A stretch of 64,000 bases of DNA from Gaertneriomyces semiglobifer (lineage: Eukaryota > Chytridiomycota > Chytridiomycetes > Spizellomycetales > Spizellomycetaceae). This document shows positions 22,872 through 37,339 of the stretch, piece by piece. The DNA is taken from contig JAHLKF010000007.1 in assembly GCA_025558075.1 (NCBI GenBank), positions 248,001 to 312,000 of the forward strand, in the 5' to 3' direction. The notes beneath the pieces were generated by a model. It saw only the letters and a list, made by a program, of their open reading frames with translations, did not search any database and was not told where the DNA came from. The translations under genes and the position numbers were made by a program. Position 1 is the stretch's first letter. Each line of letters starts with the position of its first letter.

Positions 22872-23451
22872 GCGCGCTCGAAACTCCGGTCTACAGCGCG
22901 ATTTTGGCATGGAGCGTCATGCTCCAGAGAGGCAATCCTATTATTTATGGCGTATGGTCAGAATCGACCACATGTATATTTAAGAAACCATTTGATTCAG
23001 TTTAGTAGTAGATAGAACCCCACAAGTCCATACACCTGTCACAATGTAAAAGTACATTCAGTCCTATTAGTCGGAAACGAGAATGCTCGTCGCAGACAAA
23101 CTAGTTTATATAAGGCGTTATGACGCGAACGCGTACGCTTCGTCAGCTTCTGCATTCATCGCGCAGTTTAAATGAATGGGATCGGAGTTCTCGCGTAAGA
23201 GAAGGTCGTGTTTGAACGGGTGGGAAGGATAGCTTTCCCTTCGCAATTTTCTATCAGTCTGCGTTCTCGACAGCTTTTGTACATATATCACACCCGACTG
23301 TCGCAACGGTATCTCTGCAGATCGCGGGTCGATATCTGCATTGCAGGCAGTTTGGGTGCATGCGAGAAGGCATCCATCTGTGAATCCAAAGCGTTTCACT
23401 GCGGCTAATTATTAAAGTCACTGACGACGTTACGAGTGCAAAAACCGAGCT
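22872..23451. other. Intergenic region upstream of the dynein heavy-chain gene
   Basis: About 580 bp should contain the dynein promoter. I see AT-rich patches but no definite TATA box or X-box, and no gene. Confidence 0.4.
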
Positions 23452-26400
23452 ATGCCGGTTGAGGTAGCCGAGCAGCCGGCGACAGCCGGTCCCGGGAAGA
23501 AGGGCAAGGACGCGGAGGGCGACGACGCCGCACCAGCACAGGTCCTTGTAGATGGGAGAGTGACGTGGTTTGAGGAAAGGGTTTGCACCGCATTGAAGAT
23601 CAAGAATGACAAGTGGAAGAAGATGACCTCGACAGCCGACAATGTGTGAGTATCTCTCGCGTCCTGGCGATTTCCGCTCGACGCGTCGGTGGGAGTTTTC
23701 GTGGCCCGGTGTCCGCGGAGATTGTCGCTTCTTTTGCTTACATCCACTTGCCTTGTAGACAAATCATTGTTGACTTTCTGGAAAAGGAATACAGTACTAT
23801 TCTATTTTATCTCAATAACAAGGACGACCTTCTACCGGCGGTCTCATTTCCATCTGCACTCAAAAAGAAGTCGATTTACTTTTTGAAGAATAATGGCGGC
23901 CAGCCTATCACCGACAAGCTTGAGCAAGAGCTTGTCATGGGAGATCTTGCACCAAACCCTTTGGAATTCTTATCCACCCTCTTGGAGGAAGTATATCTTC
24001 CGCTTCTTACGAATCCCAAGAATCTGGAGTCGTGGCCCGAAGTTGTGGCCAACGATGTCCTGAGACATCTGTATCACCTTAATGGAGCCGTTTATGTTAT
24101 CTCTGGAAAGGCAAAGGTGGTTACATTACTTCATCCTTTGAGGCATTAACCAGTGCTAATGGTACTTCAGGGCAAAACAATGCTGCCTCTGCCGCAAGGC
24201 GCCCGCTTGGCTTCCGTAGACGCGGATCGCAGTGTCCTGCATACCCTCGAATCGGCGGTCATTGACTGGACACACCAGATCAAGGACGTTATCAAGAGTA
24301 ATTCTGCTCAGCCATTAGAAGAGGGTTTAAACCCAGGACCTATGGTGGAGATTGACTTTTGGGCTGCGAAAGCGGCTAACCTGAAGTCCATCCATCAGCA
24401 ACTGACCGACGAGAAAATCCAAAGGATATCCAAACTTCTCGAGGCCAGTAAAAGCACTTACTATCCGGCGTTCAAGATGATATTCGAGGAAGTTGTTGCC
24501 AGTACGTGGATACCGCATGATTGAAAGCTTTGTAGTCTGTGCTAACATACTGCTCTTTACTTATTACCAGCACTCGATGAGGCAAACGATATCAGCACAT
24601 ACTTGCGCGCACTACGACCATCTGTCGAGCGCCTCAGTGGAGTCTCCGATTTTGCGGAGCTATTGCAAATCTTCCCCGGATTGTTGCACACACTGTCCTT
24701 GATTTGGAAACATTCCAAGTACTACAACACACCTTACCACTTAACGGTTATTCTGCAGGAGATTTGCAACGACATTATTGAACAGGCACGGAACTTCATT
24801 CAGCCTGCTGAGCTGTTCAACACTGAGCCCGAGGAAGCGGCAGAGCGGTTGCGAGTAGTTCTACGCGTTTGCGACCAGTTCAAGCAGACGTATTACGAGT
24901 ATAAGTCGCAAATGGCGGAGACGCAACGCCCTTGGAATTTCGATGCGAAGCTTGTCTTTGCCCGACTGGACAAGTTCCTCGGCCGAGTTCAACAAATCGC
25001 TGAGCTTTTCGACACGATTATCGAATTCAACCGGCTGGAGAAGATTGAAATTGGCGGCACCAAAGGGAAAATCTTGAGTTCTCAGGTTGCCCAGATTTTC
25101 AACGAGTTCAAAGGCGCATTGGATGCGTTCAGTAAACTCAAGTATGACATTCTCGACCTTGACCTAAGCGAATTTGATATCGATCTCGGTGGATTCCATC
25201 AGAAAATCGTTGACCTAGATCGACGCATTGGAACAGTTCTCAGTCAAAGTTTCGATGATTGCTCGGGTCTAACATCGTGCTTCAGACTGCTTGAATCGTT
25301 CGCTGGCCTGCTCAACCGTCCTGTCATCCAGCGCGATTTCGAGAAAAAGTATTTCGCTTTGTTGAAGATGTACTCCCAGGATCTCGACGAGGTGATTGGT
25401 ATATTTGAGCACTTCAAACAACAACCGCCGATCCACTACAATATGGCACCGGTGACCGGAGCTGTAGCATGGATCCACGAGCTCAAAGACCGTATTAGCA
25501 AGTCGATGGAGAAGCTGAAAGGCGTAAGGAACAATGCTTAGTTTTCGGTTTGTCGGGGTGGGACTAATTAAGCACTCGCCCGTTTCAGTTCAATCCCAAT
25601 GCAATGAGTAGCGATGACGCTAGCCTGGTTAAAACAAAGTATGATAAGCTATACGAGTCTCTTGAGACTTACGAAAGCAGAATTTATACTCGATGGTCCG
25701 ACGGAATCAAAGATGAGTCGGAGGCCAATTTACAAAAGCCGCTTCTGCTTCGAGACGAGGATGGCCTTCTCAAAGTGAACTTTGACCCGAAGGTGGTTGC
25801 GCTTTTACGCGAAGTCCGGTATTTCGAGGCACTTACGGTGGAACCACCATCCGCCGCTGCTGCTATCTACGCTAATTCGGACACCTTTCGCAAGTATATC
25901 TTTCAACTGGATCACATTGCCAAGACCTACAATGGCATCATTAAAGGTGTTTTGAGTGTCGAACGACCATTGATCGAGGAACGTATCAATGCGATCGACG
26001 CACAGGTTGAAAAAGCATTGACGAGTCTAAACTGGAACTCATCGGATATTGATTCCTATATTGCGGATACCGGAAAGGCAGTTGGCGATCTGTCGTCCGT
26101 TTTGCAATTAATGAAGAACAACTTGAATCAGATACAGAAGATAATGAAGGCTTGGTCAGCCAACCCGCTCATCGAGCGCAAGGATCCTAAGAAAATTTTG
26201 AACCTTGAGGAAAAGGACGCCAAACTTTCAACAGCTTACGATGGGATCAAACGCGATGGGCAAGCTATTCATAATTTGATCAATCAAACTCGCGAGGTAG
26301 CACAAGCAGACGAAGAGTCCGATGAGTGGGTGAACTACCGTGATTACGTTGATGAACAAGTACGAGAAGGATTTTGGAAAGTCCTCAAGAGTACGTTGGA

Positions 26401-29400
26401 GTACATTTCACAAAATATGGACACTGAGCGCGTACAAGAAGCTGGGCCGTTGTTGGAAGCGAAGCTCGAACTTCAAAATGAAAGCTTGCTTTTCACACCG
26501 AGCATGGATGACGAACCTGGGGGTTTCTTTGCCACGATCACAGAGCTTCTTGAAGATCTATATGACGTAGCGTCACTCATGGGGCGCATCTCGCCTATCA
26601 AGGACGTGGAAGAACCGGCACCATCGTTAGGTGGTGCCCCTGAAGCAGGGAATGCCAATAATGGCGTAGAGCCTGCGGATAATGATGGCTCTGGTGACGT
26701 TTCTGAAGGAGGCCGAGCCTCTGAAACTGGTGACAACGGTGCGACTAGTGAAGACGACGAAACTGAAGACAGTCGCGCTCAGCAGTTGGCTGTAGTCAAC
26801 ATGGAAAATGAAACGTACCTCGGCCAGTTAAAGCGCGATCCGACATTGATGAAGTTGACGAAAATGATTCTGGACCGAGTTCAGGAAGTCATCGAAGAGT
26901 CGATGAATTACAAAGATGGCTACGATCAATATGCTTGGCTGTGGACCGAGAATCGTCAGGACTACATGAAGCAGTTCCTTCAGACGTCAACCCCGGGGCA
27001 AAACGAGGACGAGGAAGCCACACGGGAAGACGACCAGACCAAGAAACTGGAGAAGTTTGAGAGCGAGATCCGGAAGTTTGAAATGCTTCATAAACAGGTC
27101 ATGGCGATTGACCCAGAAGTCATTTTTCAAGGATGGTTCCGCATTGACGCCAAGCCACTAAAGCAGGCGCTCAATGTTGTCGTTAAAAAGTGGAGCTATA
27201 CTTTGACAAAGCACTTGCAGGATGACGCAATTGCAACGTTGAATGAACTGAACATCTTCGTCAAGAATAATAAGAAAGGTCTTGAGAGCGACATCAAAGA
27301 GGGCGACTATGACCAGCTTGTTGGCGCTATGGGATTGCTGCACGCTATTCGTCAGCGCACCAACAGCATTGACGCCATGTTCGAGCCATTACGCAAGACA
27401 ATCGCTTTCTTGCGGCAGTTTGGTGTGGAGATGCCCGAAGAAACCCACAAACTATTGAGTGACTTGCCAGAAGAGTGGTCCGAGGTTAAGAAGCTTTCAG
27501 TGTCCATCAAGGATCACGTTGCGCCGTTACAAGCGCGTGAAGTTGACGTGCTTCAACAGAAGTGTAACAAATTTGAAGTGCGGAATCACCAATTCCGGGA
27601 AGATTTTAGAAAGAAAGCACCGTTCAAATTTGAAGTTGGGCCGGACAACGCGTATGGGCTCATCGATGTGGTGCATATGGATGTTTTCATGATGGAAAAT
27701 GAGGCCAAGGCCTTGAAAAAGTCATGCGAGCTCTTTGAGTTGAATACGCCAAACTATCGTCAACTTGGCGATTGCCGACGAGATGTTGGAATGCTTAAAT
27801 CTGTGTGGGATGTCGTATCTCTCGTCTCTTTGATGTTCGCTGAGTGGCGCACCAGTTTGTGGAGAGAGATTGATACGGACGATATGGAGCAACGCTGTCG
27901 TGACCTCACAAAAGAACTGAGGAGAATGGACAAAGAGATCAAGGGATGGGACGTGTACTCTGGGTTAGACCAAATGGTGAAAGACATGATAACGTCGTTG
28001 CGCGCAGTTGGTGAATTGAGAAGCAGCGCTATCCGCGATCGCCACTGGAAGCAACTTATGAAGACCACTGGGGTCTCGTTCATTATGACAGACGATACGC
28101 GATTCCAGGATCTGCTTAGCCTGCAGTTGCACAAGTTCGAGGACGATGTGAAGGTCATCGTCGATCGTGCCACAAAAGAGCTTTCTATGGAAAAGATGCT
28201 GAATGATTTGACGAAAACGTGGGGTGCTATGGAATTCACTTACGAGACCCATGAAGGCACGGGCACTCCATTACTCAAAGCATCCGAAGAGCTTGTGGAA
28301 ACACTCGAGGATAACCAGGTCATGTTGCAGAACATGATGACCTCAAAATACGTTGCGCATTTTGAGGTGCAGATCACTAAGTGGCAGAATACGCTTTCCA
28401 CAGTGGACTCCGTTATGTCTCTCTGGTCGGAAGTGCAGCAAACGTGGTCACATTTGGAGAATATTTTCATGGGATCCGAGGACATCCGTGCGCAATTGCC
28501 AGAAGATTCGAAACGATTTGATGGAATCGATGCGGACTACAAGGCGCTCATGAGTGAGGCTTCAAAGACACCAAACTGCGTGGAAGCATGTACAAAGGAA
28601 GGGTTGTTTGAGAAATTGGAAAGGCTTCAAAGCCAGCTCGCTCTTTGTGAGAAGTCGCTTGCTGAGTACCTTGAGACGAAGCGTCTTGCCTTCCCACGTT
28701 TCTACTTCGTGTCTGCATCCGATCTGCTCGATATTTTGGCTAAAGGTAACATGCCACAGGCTGTCGCCGTGCATCTCGGCAAGCTTTTCGACAGCTTGAC
28801 TCAGCTCAAGTTCGCTGAAGGCCCCAATGGCGAGCCCACCAAAACAGCGGTTGGTATGTACTCTAGGGAAGATGAGTACGTAGCTTTCTTGCAACCCTGT
28901 GAATGCACAGGACCGGTTGAAGTATGGTTGAATCGCCTGGTGGACGCTATGAGAGGCACTCTCCGCCATTTGCTCGGGGAGGCAGTCATGGGCTACGAAG
29001 AGAAGCCTCGTGAGCAATGGATTTTCGATTACCCAGCCCAAATTACCCTAGCTGGAACGCAGATTTGGTGGACTACAGAAGTCAATGCTGCCTTCGGTCG
29101 TTTGGAAGAGGGATATGAGAACGCAATGAAAGATTACTACAAGAAGCAGGTCAACCAACTGACTGCTTTGATCAACCTCATTCAGGGAGAGTTGTCAAAG
29201 GGGGACCGTCAGATGATCATGACTGTGTGTACGCTTGACGTGCACGCTCGTGACATCGTTGCCAAACTCATTGCGGAGAAGGCAGACAGCGCACAGGTGT
29301 TCTCTTGGCAGTCTCAATTGCGCTTGCGTTGGGACGACGATCAGAATGATTGCTTCATCAATATTTGCGATGCTTTGTTCCGATACAGCTATGAATACCT

Positions 29401-32400
29401 CGGCAACACACCTCGTTTGGTCGTCACTGCCTTGACCGATCGTTGTTACATTACGCTGACTCAGTCATTACATTTGATTATGGGAGGTGCTCCAGCCGGT
29501 CCTGCCGGTACTGGTAAAACGGAGACGACAAAGGATCTCGGTAAAGCCCTCGGCATCATGGTGTACGTGTTCAACTGTTCCGAACAGATGGACTACAAGT
29601 CTGTTGGTAACATTTTCAAAGGATTGGCCCAGTCTGGTGCTTGGGGTTGTTTCGACGAGTTCAACCGTATTTCGGTTGAGGTACTGTCCGTCATTGCTAC
29701 ACAAGTGAAATCGATTCAGGATGCCTTAAAAGCGAAGAAGAAGCGCTTCATCTTCCAAGGCGAGGAGATTTCCCTCACCAATACCGTTGGAGCATTCATT
29801 ACTATGAACCCCGGATACGCCGGCCGTACTGAATTGCCTGAGAACATCAAGGCGCTTTTCCGTCCCTGTTCCATGGTCGTACCCAATTTGGAGCTCATTA
29901 TGGAAATTATGTTGATGGCGGAAGGATTTGTCGAAGCGAGCGGGTTGGCACGGAAGTTCAACACTTTGTATAAGCTCTGCAAAGAGCTGCTATCAAAGCA
30001 GGACCACTATGATTGGGGTCTCCGTGCCATTAAATCCGTTCTTGTCGTTGCTGGTGCCCTAAAGCGTGCCGATCAGAATGTGCCCGAAGAACACATTCTT
30101 ATGCGTGCATTGCGTGATTTCAACTTGCCCAAGATTGTTGCTGACGACTTGCAAGTTTTCCACGGTCTTATTGGCGATTTGTTCCCCAAAGTGGAAGTTT
30201 TGCGTAAGCGTGATGAAAAGTTGGAAGACCTCATCCGCAAAGCAACTGTCGAAAGTGGGTTGCAGGCTGAAGAAGTATTTGTTTTGAAAATTGTACAACT
30301 GGAAGAACTCCTTGCGGTCCGTCACTGCGTCTTCATCATTGGCAATGGTGGTTCTGGAAAATCTCAGATTTGGAAAATGCTGGCCAAGACATACATGAAC
30401 ATGGGCAGGAAATGTGTGCATGCTGATCTCAACCCTAAGGCAGTCAGCACTGATGACTTGTTCGGTTGCATTAACCCTGCCACTCGTGAATGGAAGGACG
30501 GTCTCTTTTCAAGCATCATGCGTGAACTTGCATCTATGCCGGGCACGGATCCCAGGTGGATCATTTTGGATGGTGATATTGACCCCAACTGGATTGAGTC
30601 CTTAAACACCGTCATGGACGATAATAAGATGTTGACATTAGCCAGTAACGAACGTATTCCGCTCAAATCGAACATGCGATTGATTTTCGAAATTGGTGAC
30701 CTGAAGTACGCCACGCCCGCTACAGTTTCTCGAGCTGGTATTCTATATCTGAACAGCACTGACGTTGGATGGAACCCTTACGTGCAGTCGTGGCTGGATA
30801 AGCGGGAAGATGCTAGTGAGAAATCCAATTTGAGCGTGCTCTTTGACCGTTACGTGAACACGTGCTTGGATGCTTGCCGGTCTGGTCGCTTCAAACAAGC
30901 CAATGTTGAAGAGTTCTCCATGGTCATGACTCTCTGCAACATTTTGGAAGGTTTACTTACACCGCAAAACACGCCGAAGGGATGCGATAAGGAGTGGTTC
31001 GAGATCTACTTCGTCTTTGCTTGCGTGTGGGCTTTCGGTGGTTGTGTGTTCCAAGACCAAATGGTGGATTACCGTGTGGAATTTAGCAAGTGGTGGAACT
31101 CCGAATTCAAAACGGTCAAGTTCCCACCCCAAGGGACAGTTTTCGACTACTATGTTGAGCACGAAAGCAAGCGATTCGTGCCATGGACGGATCGAGTGCC
31201 AACGTATGAGTACGATCCCGAAACACCTCTCAGCGCTGTTTTGGTGCATACTCCGGAAACAACGCGATTGAGGTATATGCTGGATGTCCTTGCCGATAAC
31301 GGCAAACCGGTACTCCTAGTTGGTAACGCTGGATCCGGTAAAACCGTCCTCATGCAGGACAAGCTATATTCCTATGGCGAAGAACGACTAATTGTCAACG
31401 TACCATTCAACTTCTACACGACGGCTTGGTCGCTCCAGACCATCTTGGAGAAGCCCTTGGAGAAAAAGGCAGGTCGCAATTACGGGCCTCCCGGAACCAA
31501 GAAGTTGATTTACTTCCTTGATGACCTCAATATGCCTGAAGTCGATAAGTACGGAACAGCCTCTCCGCATACTCTCCTGAGACAATATCTGGATTACAAG
31601 CACTGGTACGACCGCAGTAAACTCACACTTAAGGAGATTCACAACTGTCAATACGTTGCTTGCATGAACCCAACTGCTGGTAGCTTTACCATTACTGGAC
31701 GATTACAGCGACACTTTGCAACCTTCGCCGTTAACTTCCCTGGAGTGGATTCTCTGCAAAGTATCTATCAGCAGATCTTGGCCGGCCACCTCAAATCGTT
31801 CCCGAACAACATCCAAAGACTCAGTGAAAAGCTTGTATCCGCATCATTACTTCTTCATAAAAAAGTCTCCGGCACTTTCCTACCAACAGCTGTGAAGTTC
31901 CATTACATCTTCAATTTACGAGACATGAGTAACATTTTCCAAGGGCTGTTATTTTCCAATAAAGACACCCTTAAGGAGCCAATTGATTTGATTCGGTTGT
32001 TCCTTCACGAGACGTCGCGCGTATACGGTGATAAAATGGACGACACTGACCGTGCGCAGTTGGCAAAGTTCCAACAGGAGGTTGTTAAGAAGACATTCGA
32101 AGAATTGGATCAGACAGCTGTCAATGCAGAGCCTATCATCTTTACGCACTTTGCCAGTGGTATCGGTGAGCCCAAATATGGACAAATCAAGGAATGGGGA
32201 CACTTGAAAAAGTTGTTGGATGAGGCGCAAATGCAATATGACGAAACAAATGCGGCTATGAACTTGGTGCTCTTTGAGGACGCCATGAGCCATGTATGCC
32301 GCATTAACCGCATCTTAGAATCTCCTCGTGGAAACGCATTGCTTGTAGGTGTGGGAGGAAGTGGAAAACAGTCCCTGGCACGTCTCGCCGCTTTCATTTC

Positions 32401-35400
32401 CCAGATGGAAGTGTTCCAAATCACGTTGAAAAAGGGGTATTCCGTCACAGACTTGAAAACGGATCTTTCCGGCCTGTATACGAAATCTGGTCTGAAGAAG
32501 CAGCAGCTGATGTTCTTATTGACGGACTCTCAGATCGCAGATGAGAAATTCCTGGTGCTCATCAATGATATGCTTGCAAGCGGAAACATTCCTGGTTTAT
32601 TCCCAGATGATGAGGTAGATAATATCATCAACGCAATGCGAAATGAAGCGAAGAGTCTAGGATTTGTTGATACGAGAGAAGTCTGCTGGGACCTCTTCAT
32701 CCGCAATGTGCGGAGGAATCTGAAGGTTGTTCTATGTTTCTCCCCGGTGGGCAACGCGTTGCGGTCTCGTTGCCGGAAGTTCCCAGCTATCGTTAACTGT
32801 ACAATGATTGACTGGTTCCACGAGTGGCCCGAGGAAGCCCTGCAGTCTGTGGCTACAAGGTTTATCGCTAGCAGCGAACTTGTGCCTGACGATCTCAAAA
32901 AGCCAGTGACGCGCTTCATGGCGTACGCACATCAAAGCGTTAACACCGTTTCAAAGAAGTATCTGATCAATGAGAAGAGACACAATTACACCACACCGAA
33001 ATCGTTCCTGGCGTTGATCTCTCTGTATAAGGAGATGCTCGAGATGAAGTCACGGGAGTTGACGAAGAGCATGGAGCGTCTTGAGAACGGTTTGACCAAG
33101 CTGCAGAGCACCGCAGCACAAGTGGATGACTTGAAAGCCAAATTGGCTTCCCAAGAAGTGGAGCTTAAGGCCAAGAACGAAGAGGCAGAACGCTTGATTG
33201 AACGTGTAGGGGTTGATACGGAAAATGTCAACAAAGAAAAGGCCATTGCCGCCGAAGAAGAAAAGAAAGTTGACGCTATTACCAAAGAAGTGCAAGAGAA
33301 GCAAGCTGATGCTGAACGGGATCTTGCTGCCGCGGAACCGGCATTGGCCGCTGCTGCTGAGGCCTTGAACACCTTGAACAAGGCGAACTTGACGGAATTG
33401 AAATCGTTTGGATCGCCGTCGCAGGAAGTTGTAGATGTCGCGTCTGCTGTCATGGTTCTGCTCAGCCCGCCGGGCAAAATTTCCAAGGACAGAAGCTGGA
33501 AAGCATCCAAGAATATGATGGCGAAAGTTGATGGTTTCCTGGAGAGTCTAATCAAGTTTGACAAAGAGAACATCGATCAGTCCAACCTTGATGCCCTTCA
33601 ACCGTATCTCTCCAATCCCAACTTCAATGAGGAATTCATGAAATCCAAATCTATTGCTGCCGCTGGTCTTTGCTCGTGGGTTGTCAACATTGTCAACTAC
33701 TTCTACGTGTATCGTGACGTTGAGCCAAAGCGTAAAGCTCTGGAAGCCGCAAATGAAACCTTGAAAGACTCACAAGCCCGTCTCCAAGAGATTCAAGCGA
33801 AGATTGGTGAATTGGATGCAAACCTTGCAGAACTTAGGGCGCAATTCGAGAAAGCCACAGCTGATAAACTCAAGTGTGAGGAAGAAGCGCGTTCAACGCA
33901 AGAGACCATTCTGCTCGCGAACCGTCTCGTGGGAGGTCTCGCTTCAGAGAACGTTCGTTGGAATGAGGCCGTGAAGAAATTCAAGGAGCAGGAAAAGACA
34001 GTGGCGGGTGATGTCCTAATGTCGGCCGCTTTTGTGTCATATGTGGGATGTTTCAGTAAACGTTACCGAGAGGAGCTCCTCACTGAGTACTGGTTCAAGT
34101 ACCTGAAAGATGAGAACAATCCGAATCGCATTCCGCTCTCCGAAGGCTTGGATCCGCTTGATATTCTCACTAGTAGCTCTGCGATAGCAAAATGGAGTAA
34201 CGAAGGCCTTCCTAGTGACCGTGTCTCTGTTGAAAACGCCACCATGGTGACTAGCTGCAAAAGATGGCCGCTTATCATAGATCCTCAACTTCAGGGAGTT
34301 ACGTGGATCAAAAACCGTGAAGGACCAGGATTGAAGGTTGTACGACTTGGACAACGCGGATACCTTGATGCAATTGAAAAGGCTGTTTCTGCTGGTGACA
34401 CTGTATTGATTGAAGACATTCAAGAAAGCATTGACCCCGTTCTCAACCCGCTGCTTGGTCGCGAGACCATTAAAAAGGGTCGATACATTAAAATGGGAGA
34501 TAAAGAAGTAGAGTATGATCCAAAGTTCAAACTCATCCTTCAGACGCGGTTACCCAACCCACACTACCCGCCCGAAATTCAAGCGCAAACGACATTGATT
34601 AATTTCACTGTTACTATCGCTGGTCTGGAAGATCAACTGTTGGCTGATGTCGTGAATGTGGAACGACCAGATCTGGAGCGTACCAAAGCGGAGTTAACGA
34701 AGCAGCAAAATGAGTTCAAGATCAAGCTCACTGAATTGGAAGATGCATTGCTTTCGCGTCTTTCTGCAGCACAGGGCAATTTCCTCGGGGACACTGCTTT
34801 GGTTGAGAACCTTGAGATTACTAAGAGCACGGCCACGGACATTGAACAGAAAGTCGAAGAAGCCAAGAAGACGGAGAAGAAGATTAATGAGACTCGTGAA
34901 CTGTATCGACCGGTCGCCGCAAGGTCATCTTTACTCTACTTCTTGCTTAACGATCTGTGGCAAATTCATCCTATGTACCAATACTCACTCAACGCCTACA
35001 AAGTCGTCTTCCAAAGCGCCATTGCGCGAGCCGACAAGAGTGAAGAGATCAAAGAACGCGTGCAAGCCTTGATCGATTCGATTACTTACATGGTGTTCGT
35101 GTACACCACTCGTGGATTGTTCGAGCGGGACAAACTGATCTTTTTGGCTCAAATGACATTCCAGATCCTGATTGCACAAGGAGATATGGATATGCAAGAG
35201 TTGGATTTCCTGTTACGGGGAACTCGTATTGTGAATGTAAAGAGTCCACTGGACTGGATGAGCGACAGTTCATGGGGAATGGTGAAAGCACTATCCAACA
35301 TGGAACAGTTCCGATCTTTGTCATCGGATATTGAAGGAGGTTCCAAACAGTGGAAAAAGTTCTGTGAATTGGAAGTTCCAGAAAATGAAAAGCTGCCTCA

Positions 35401-37339
35401 GGAATGGAAGAACAAATCACCGTTACAGAAACTTTGCATTCTTCGGTGCATCCGACCTGATCGAATGACTTATGCTGTGCGCAACTTTATCTCGCAGAAA
35501 ATGGGAACTAAATTTATTAACACCTCCCGCGTGCCGTTGCCCAAGTCTTACGAAGAGTCTGGACCTGCCACGCCGATATTCTTCATTTTGTCACCTGGTG
35601 TGGATCCAGTAAAAGAAGTTGAAGCTCTTGGACGGCAGATGGGTGTGGCCGAGGACAACGGTAATTACCACTATGTGTCTCTTGGTCAGGGACAGGAGGT
35701 GATTGCCGAGCAAAAGCTGGATCTGGCGTACGAAAAGGGAGGATGGGTCATGTTGGAAAACATTCACTTGGTTGCGAAATGGTTGCCCATTCTGGAAAAG
35801 AAGCTAGAGGCGCTTTCCTTAGGCTCGCATCCCGAGTTCCGCGTTTTCTTGTCGGCAGAGCCTGCAGGTGATCCCGCCTACCACATAATGCCCACCGCCA
35901 TTCTACAAGCATCTATCAAAATTACCAACGAACCGCCAACGGGAATGCAAGCCAACATCCACCGAGCGTTGGATAACTTTACTCAGGAATCACTTGAGCG
36001 GTGCTCTAAAGACGCAGAATTTCGTGGAATTCTATTCGCGCTGTGTTATTTCCACGCTGCAATTCTCGAAAGGAGGAAATTTGGTACGCAAGGTTGGAAC
36101 AGACCATACCCTTTCAACACCGGTGATTTGACAATTTCAATTGATGTCCTCTACAATTACCTGGAAACGTTTGCCAAAGTGCCATGGGTGGACTTGCGCT
36201 ATATGTTTGGTGACATTATGTACGGTGGACACATTTCAGATGATTGGGACCGACGACTGTGCTCTGCATATCTGGAAACATATATTCGGGAGGATATGTT
36301 TGAAGGCAGCTTTGAACTTGCACCTGGCTTCCAGATGCCGCCGACATCGGATCTGAAAGAGTATCATCGATACATTGACGAGAACCTTCCGGCGGAGAGT
36401 CCATATCTGTACGGTCTCCACCCGAATGCCGAAATCGGAGTGTTGACAAAGAGTGCAGACACTCTATTTAGGACAATTTTGGAAATGCAACCTCGTGACA
36501 CTGCTGGAGGCAGTGGTACGAGTAAGGAAGAAAAAGTTGCTCAGGTGACTGAGGATATTCTGTCGACGCTACCAGATACGTTCAACGTAGCCGAACTTAT
36601 GGCCAAGGTTGAAGAGCGGACGCCGTACATTTCCGTTGCTCTGCAAGAGTGTGACCGTATGTCCACTCTTACTACAGAAATTCGACGGTCACTGCGAGAG
36701 CTACAGTTAGGTTTGAAAGGAGATCTGACCATCACCGAACACATGGAGGCTCTCATGAACGCGTTGTTTATGAACCTAGTGCCGGTATCATGGGAGAAGC
36801 TCGCATATCCGTCGCTGCAACCATTGGCAACTTGGTACGCGGATCTGCTCCAGCGTATCAAGGAATTGGAAGGATGGGTATCGGAATTCCAATTGCCATC
36901 TGTAGTGTGGCTTGCGGGTCTCTTCAACCCTCAATCGTTCCTTACCGCCATCATGCAAACTACGGCCCGTAAGAACGAATGGCCCTTGGACCGGATGGTT
37001 CTATCTGTAGATGTCACCAAGAAGGCTCGTGAGGAATTTTCGGGTGCGCCAAGGGAGGGTGCCTACGTGCATGGGTTGTTCATGGAGGGTGCTAGATGGG
37101 ACACGAACACTGGTTTGATACAAGAGAGTCTGCTCAAGGAACTTACACCAGCAATGCCGGTTATTTACATCAAAGCCATTCCGATAGACAAGAAAGAGAC
37201 CAAGGGAGTATACGAATGTCCCGTGTATAGAACACGACAGCGAGGGCCAACCTTTATCTGGACCTTTAACTTGAAGACCAAAGAGCGACAGCAGAAATGG
37301 ATTCTTGGGGGAGTCTGTTTGCTATGTTCGCCAGAGTAG
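23452..37339 (+). CDS. Axonemal outer-arm dynein heavy chain, beta type (DNAH9/11/17, ODA4-like)
   Basis: Five exons, 23452-23645, 23759-24116, 24171-24501, 24571-25523 and 25589-37339, encode 4528 residues; the last exon is 11.75 kb. Walker A motifs are at about 1916-1923 (AAA1, GPAGTGKT), 2197-2204 (AAA2, GNGGSGKS), 2524-2531 (AAA3, GNAGSGKT) and 2866-2873 (AAA4, GVGGSGKQ). All four P-loops are kept. The two helices of the microtubule-binding stalk lie near 3090-3170 and 3330-3396. The AAA1 region (CFDEFNRISVEVLSVIATQ, FITMNPGYAGRTELPENIKALFRP) and the ending (CPVYRTRQRGPTFIWTFNLKTKE) match the outer-arm beta class. A short acidic insert at about 955-1005 lies in the tail. The protein drives flagellar beating, so the organism has motile zoospores. 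Confidence 0.97.

Noticed and set aside
32986..33573. 195-codon minus-strand frame with many Ser/Phe
   Set aside because: It is antisense to the dynein stalk coiled coil; Glu/Lys codons read backwards give Phe/Leu/Ser.
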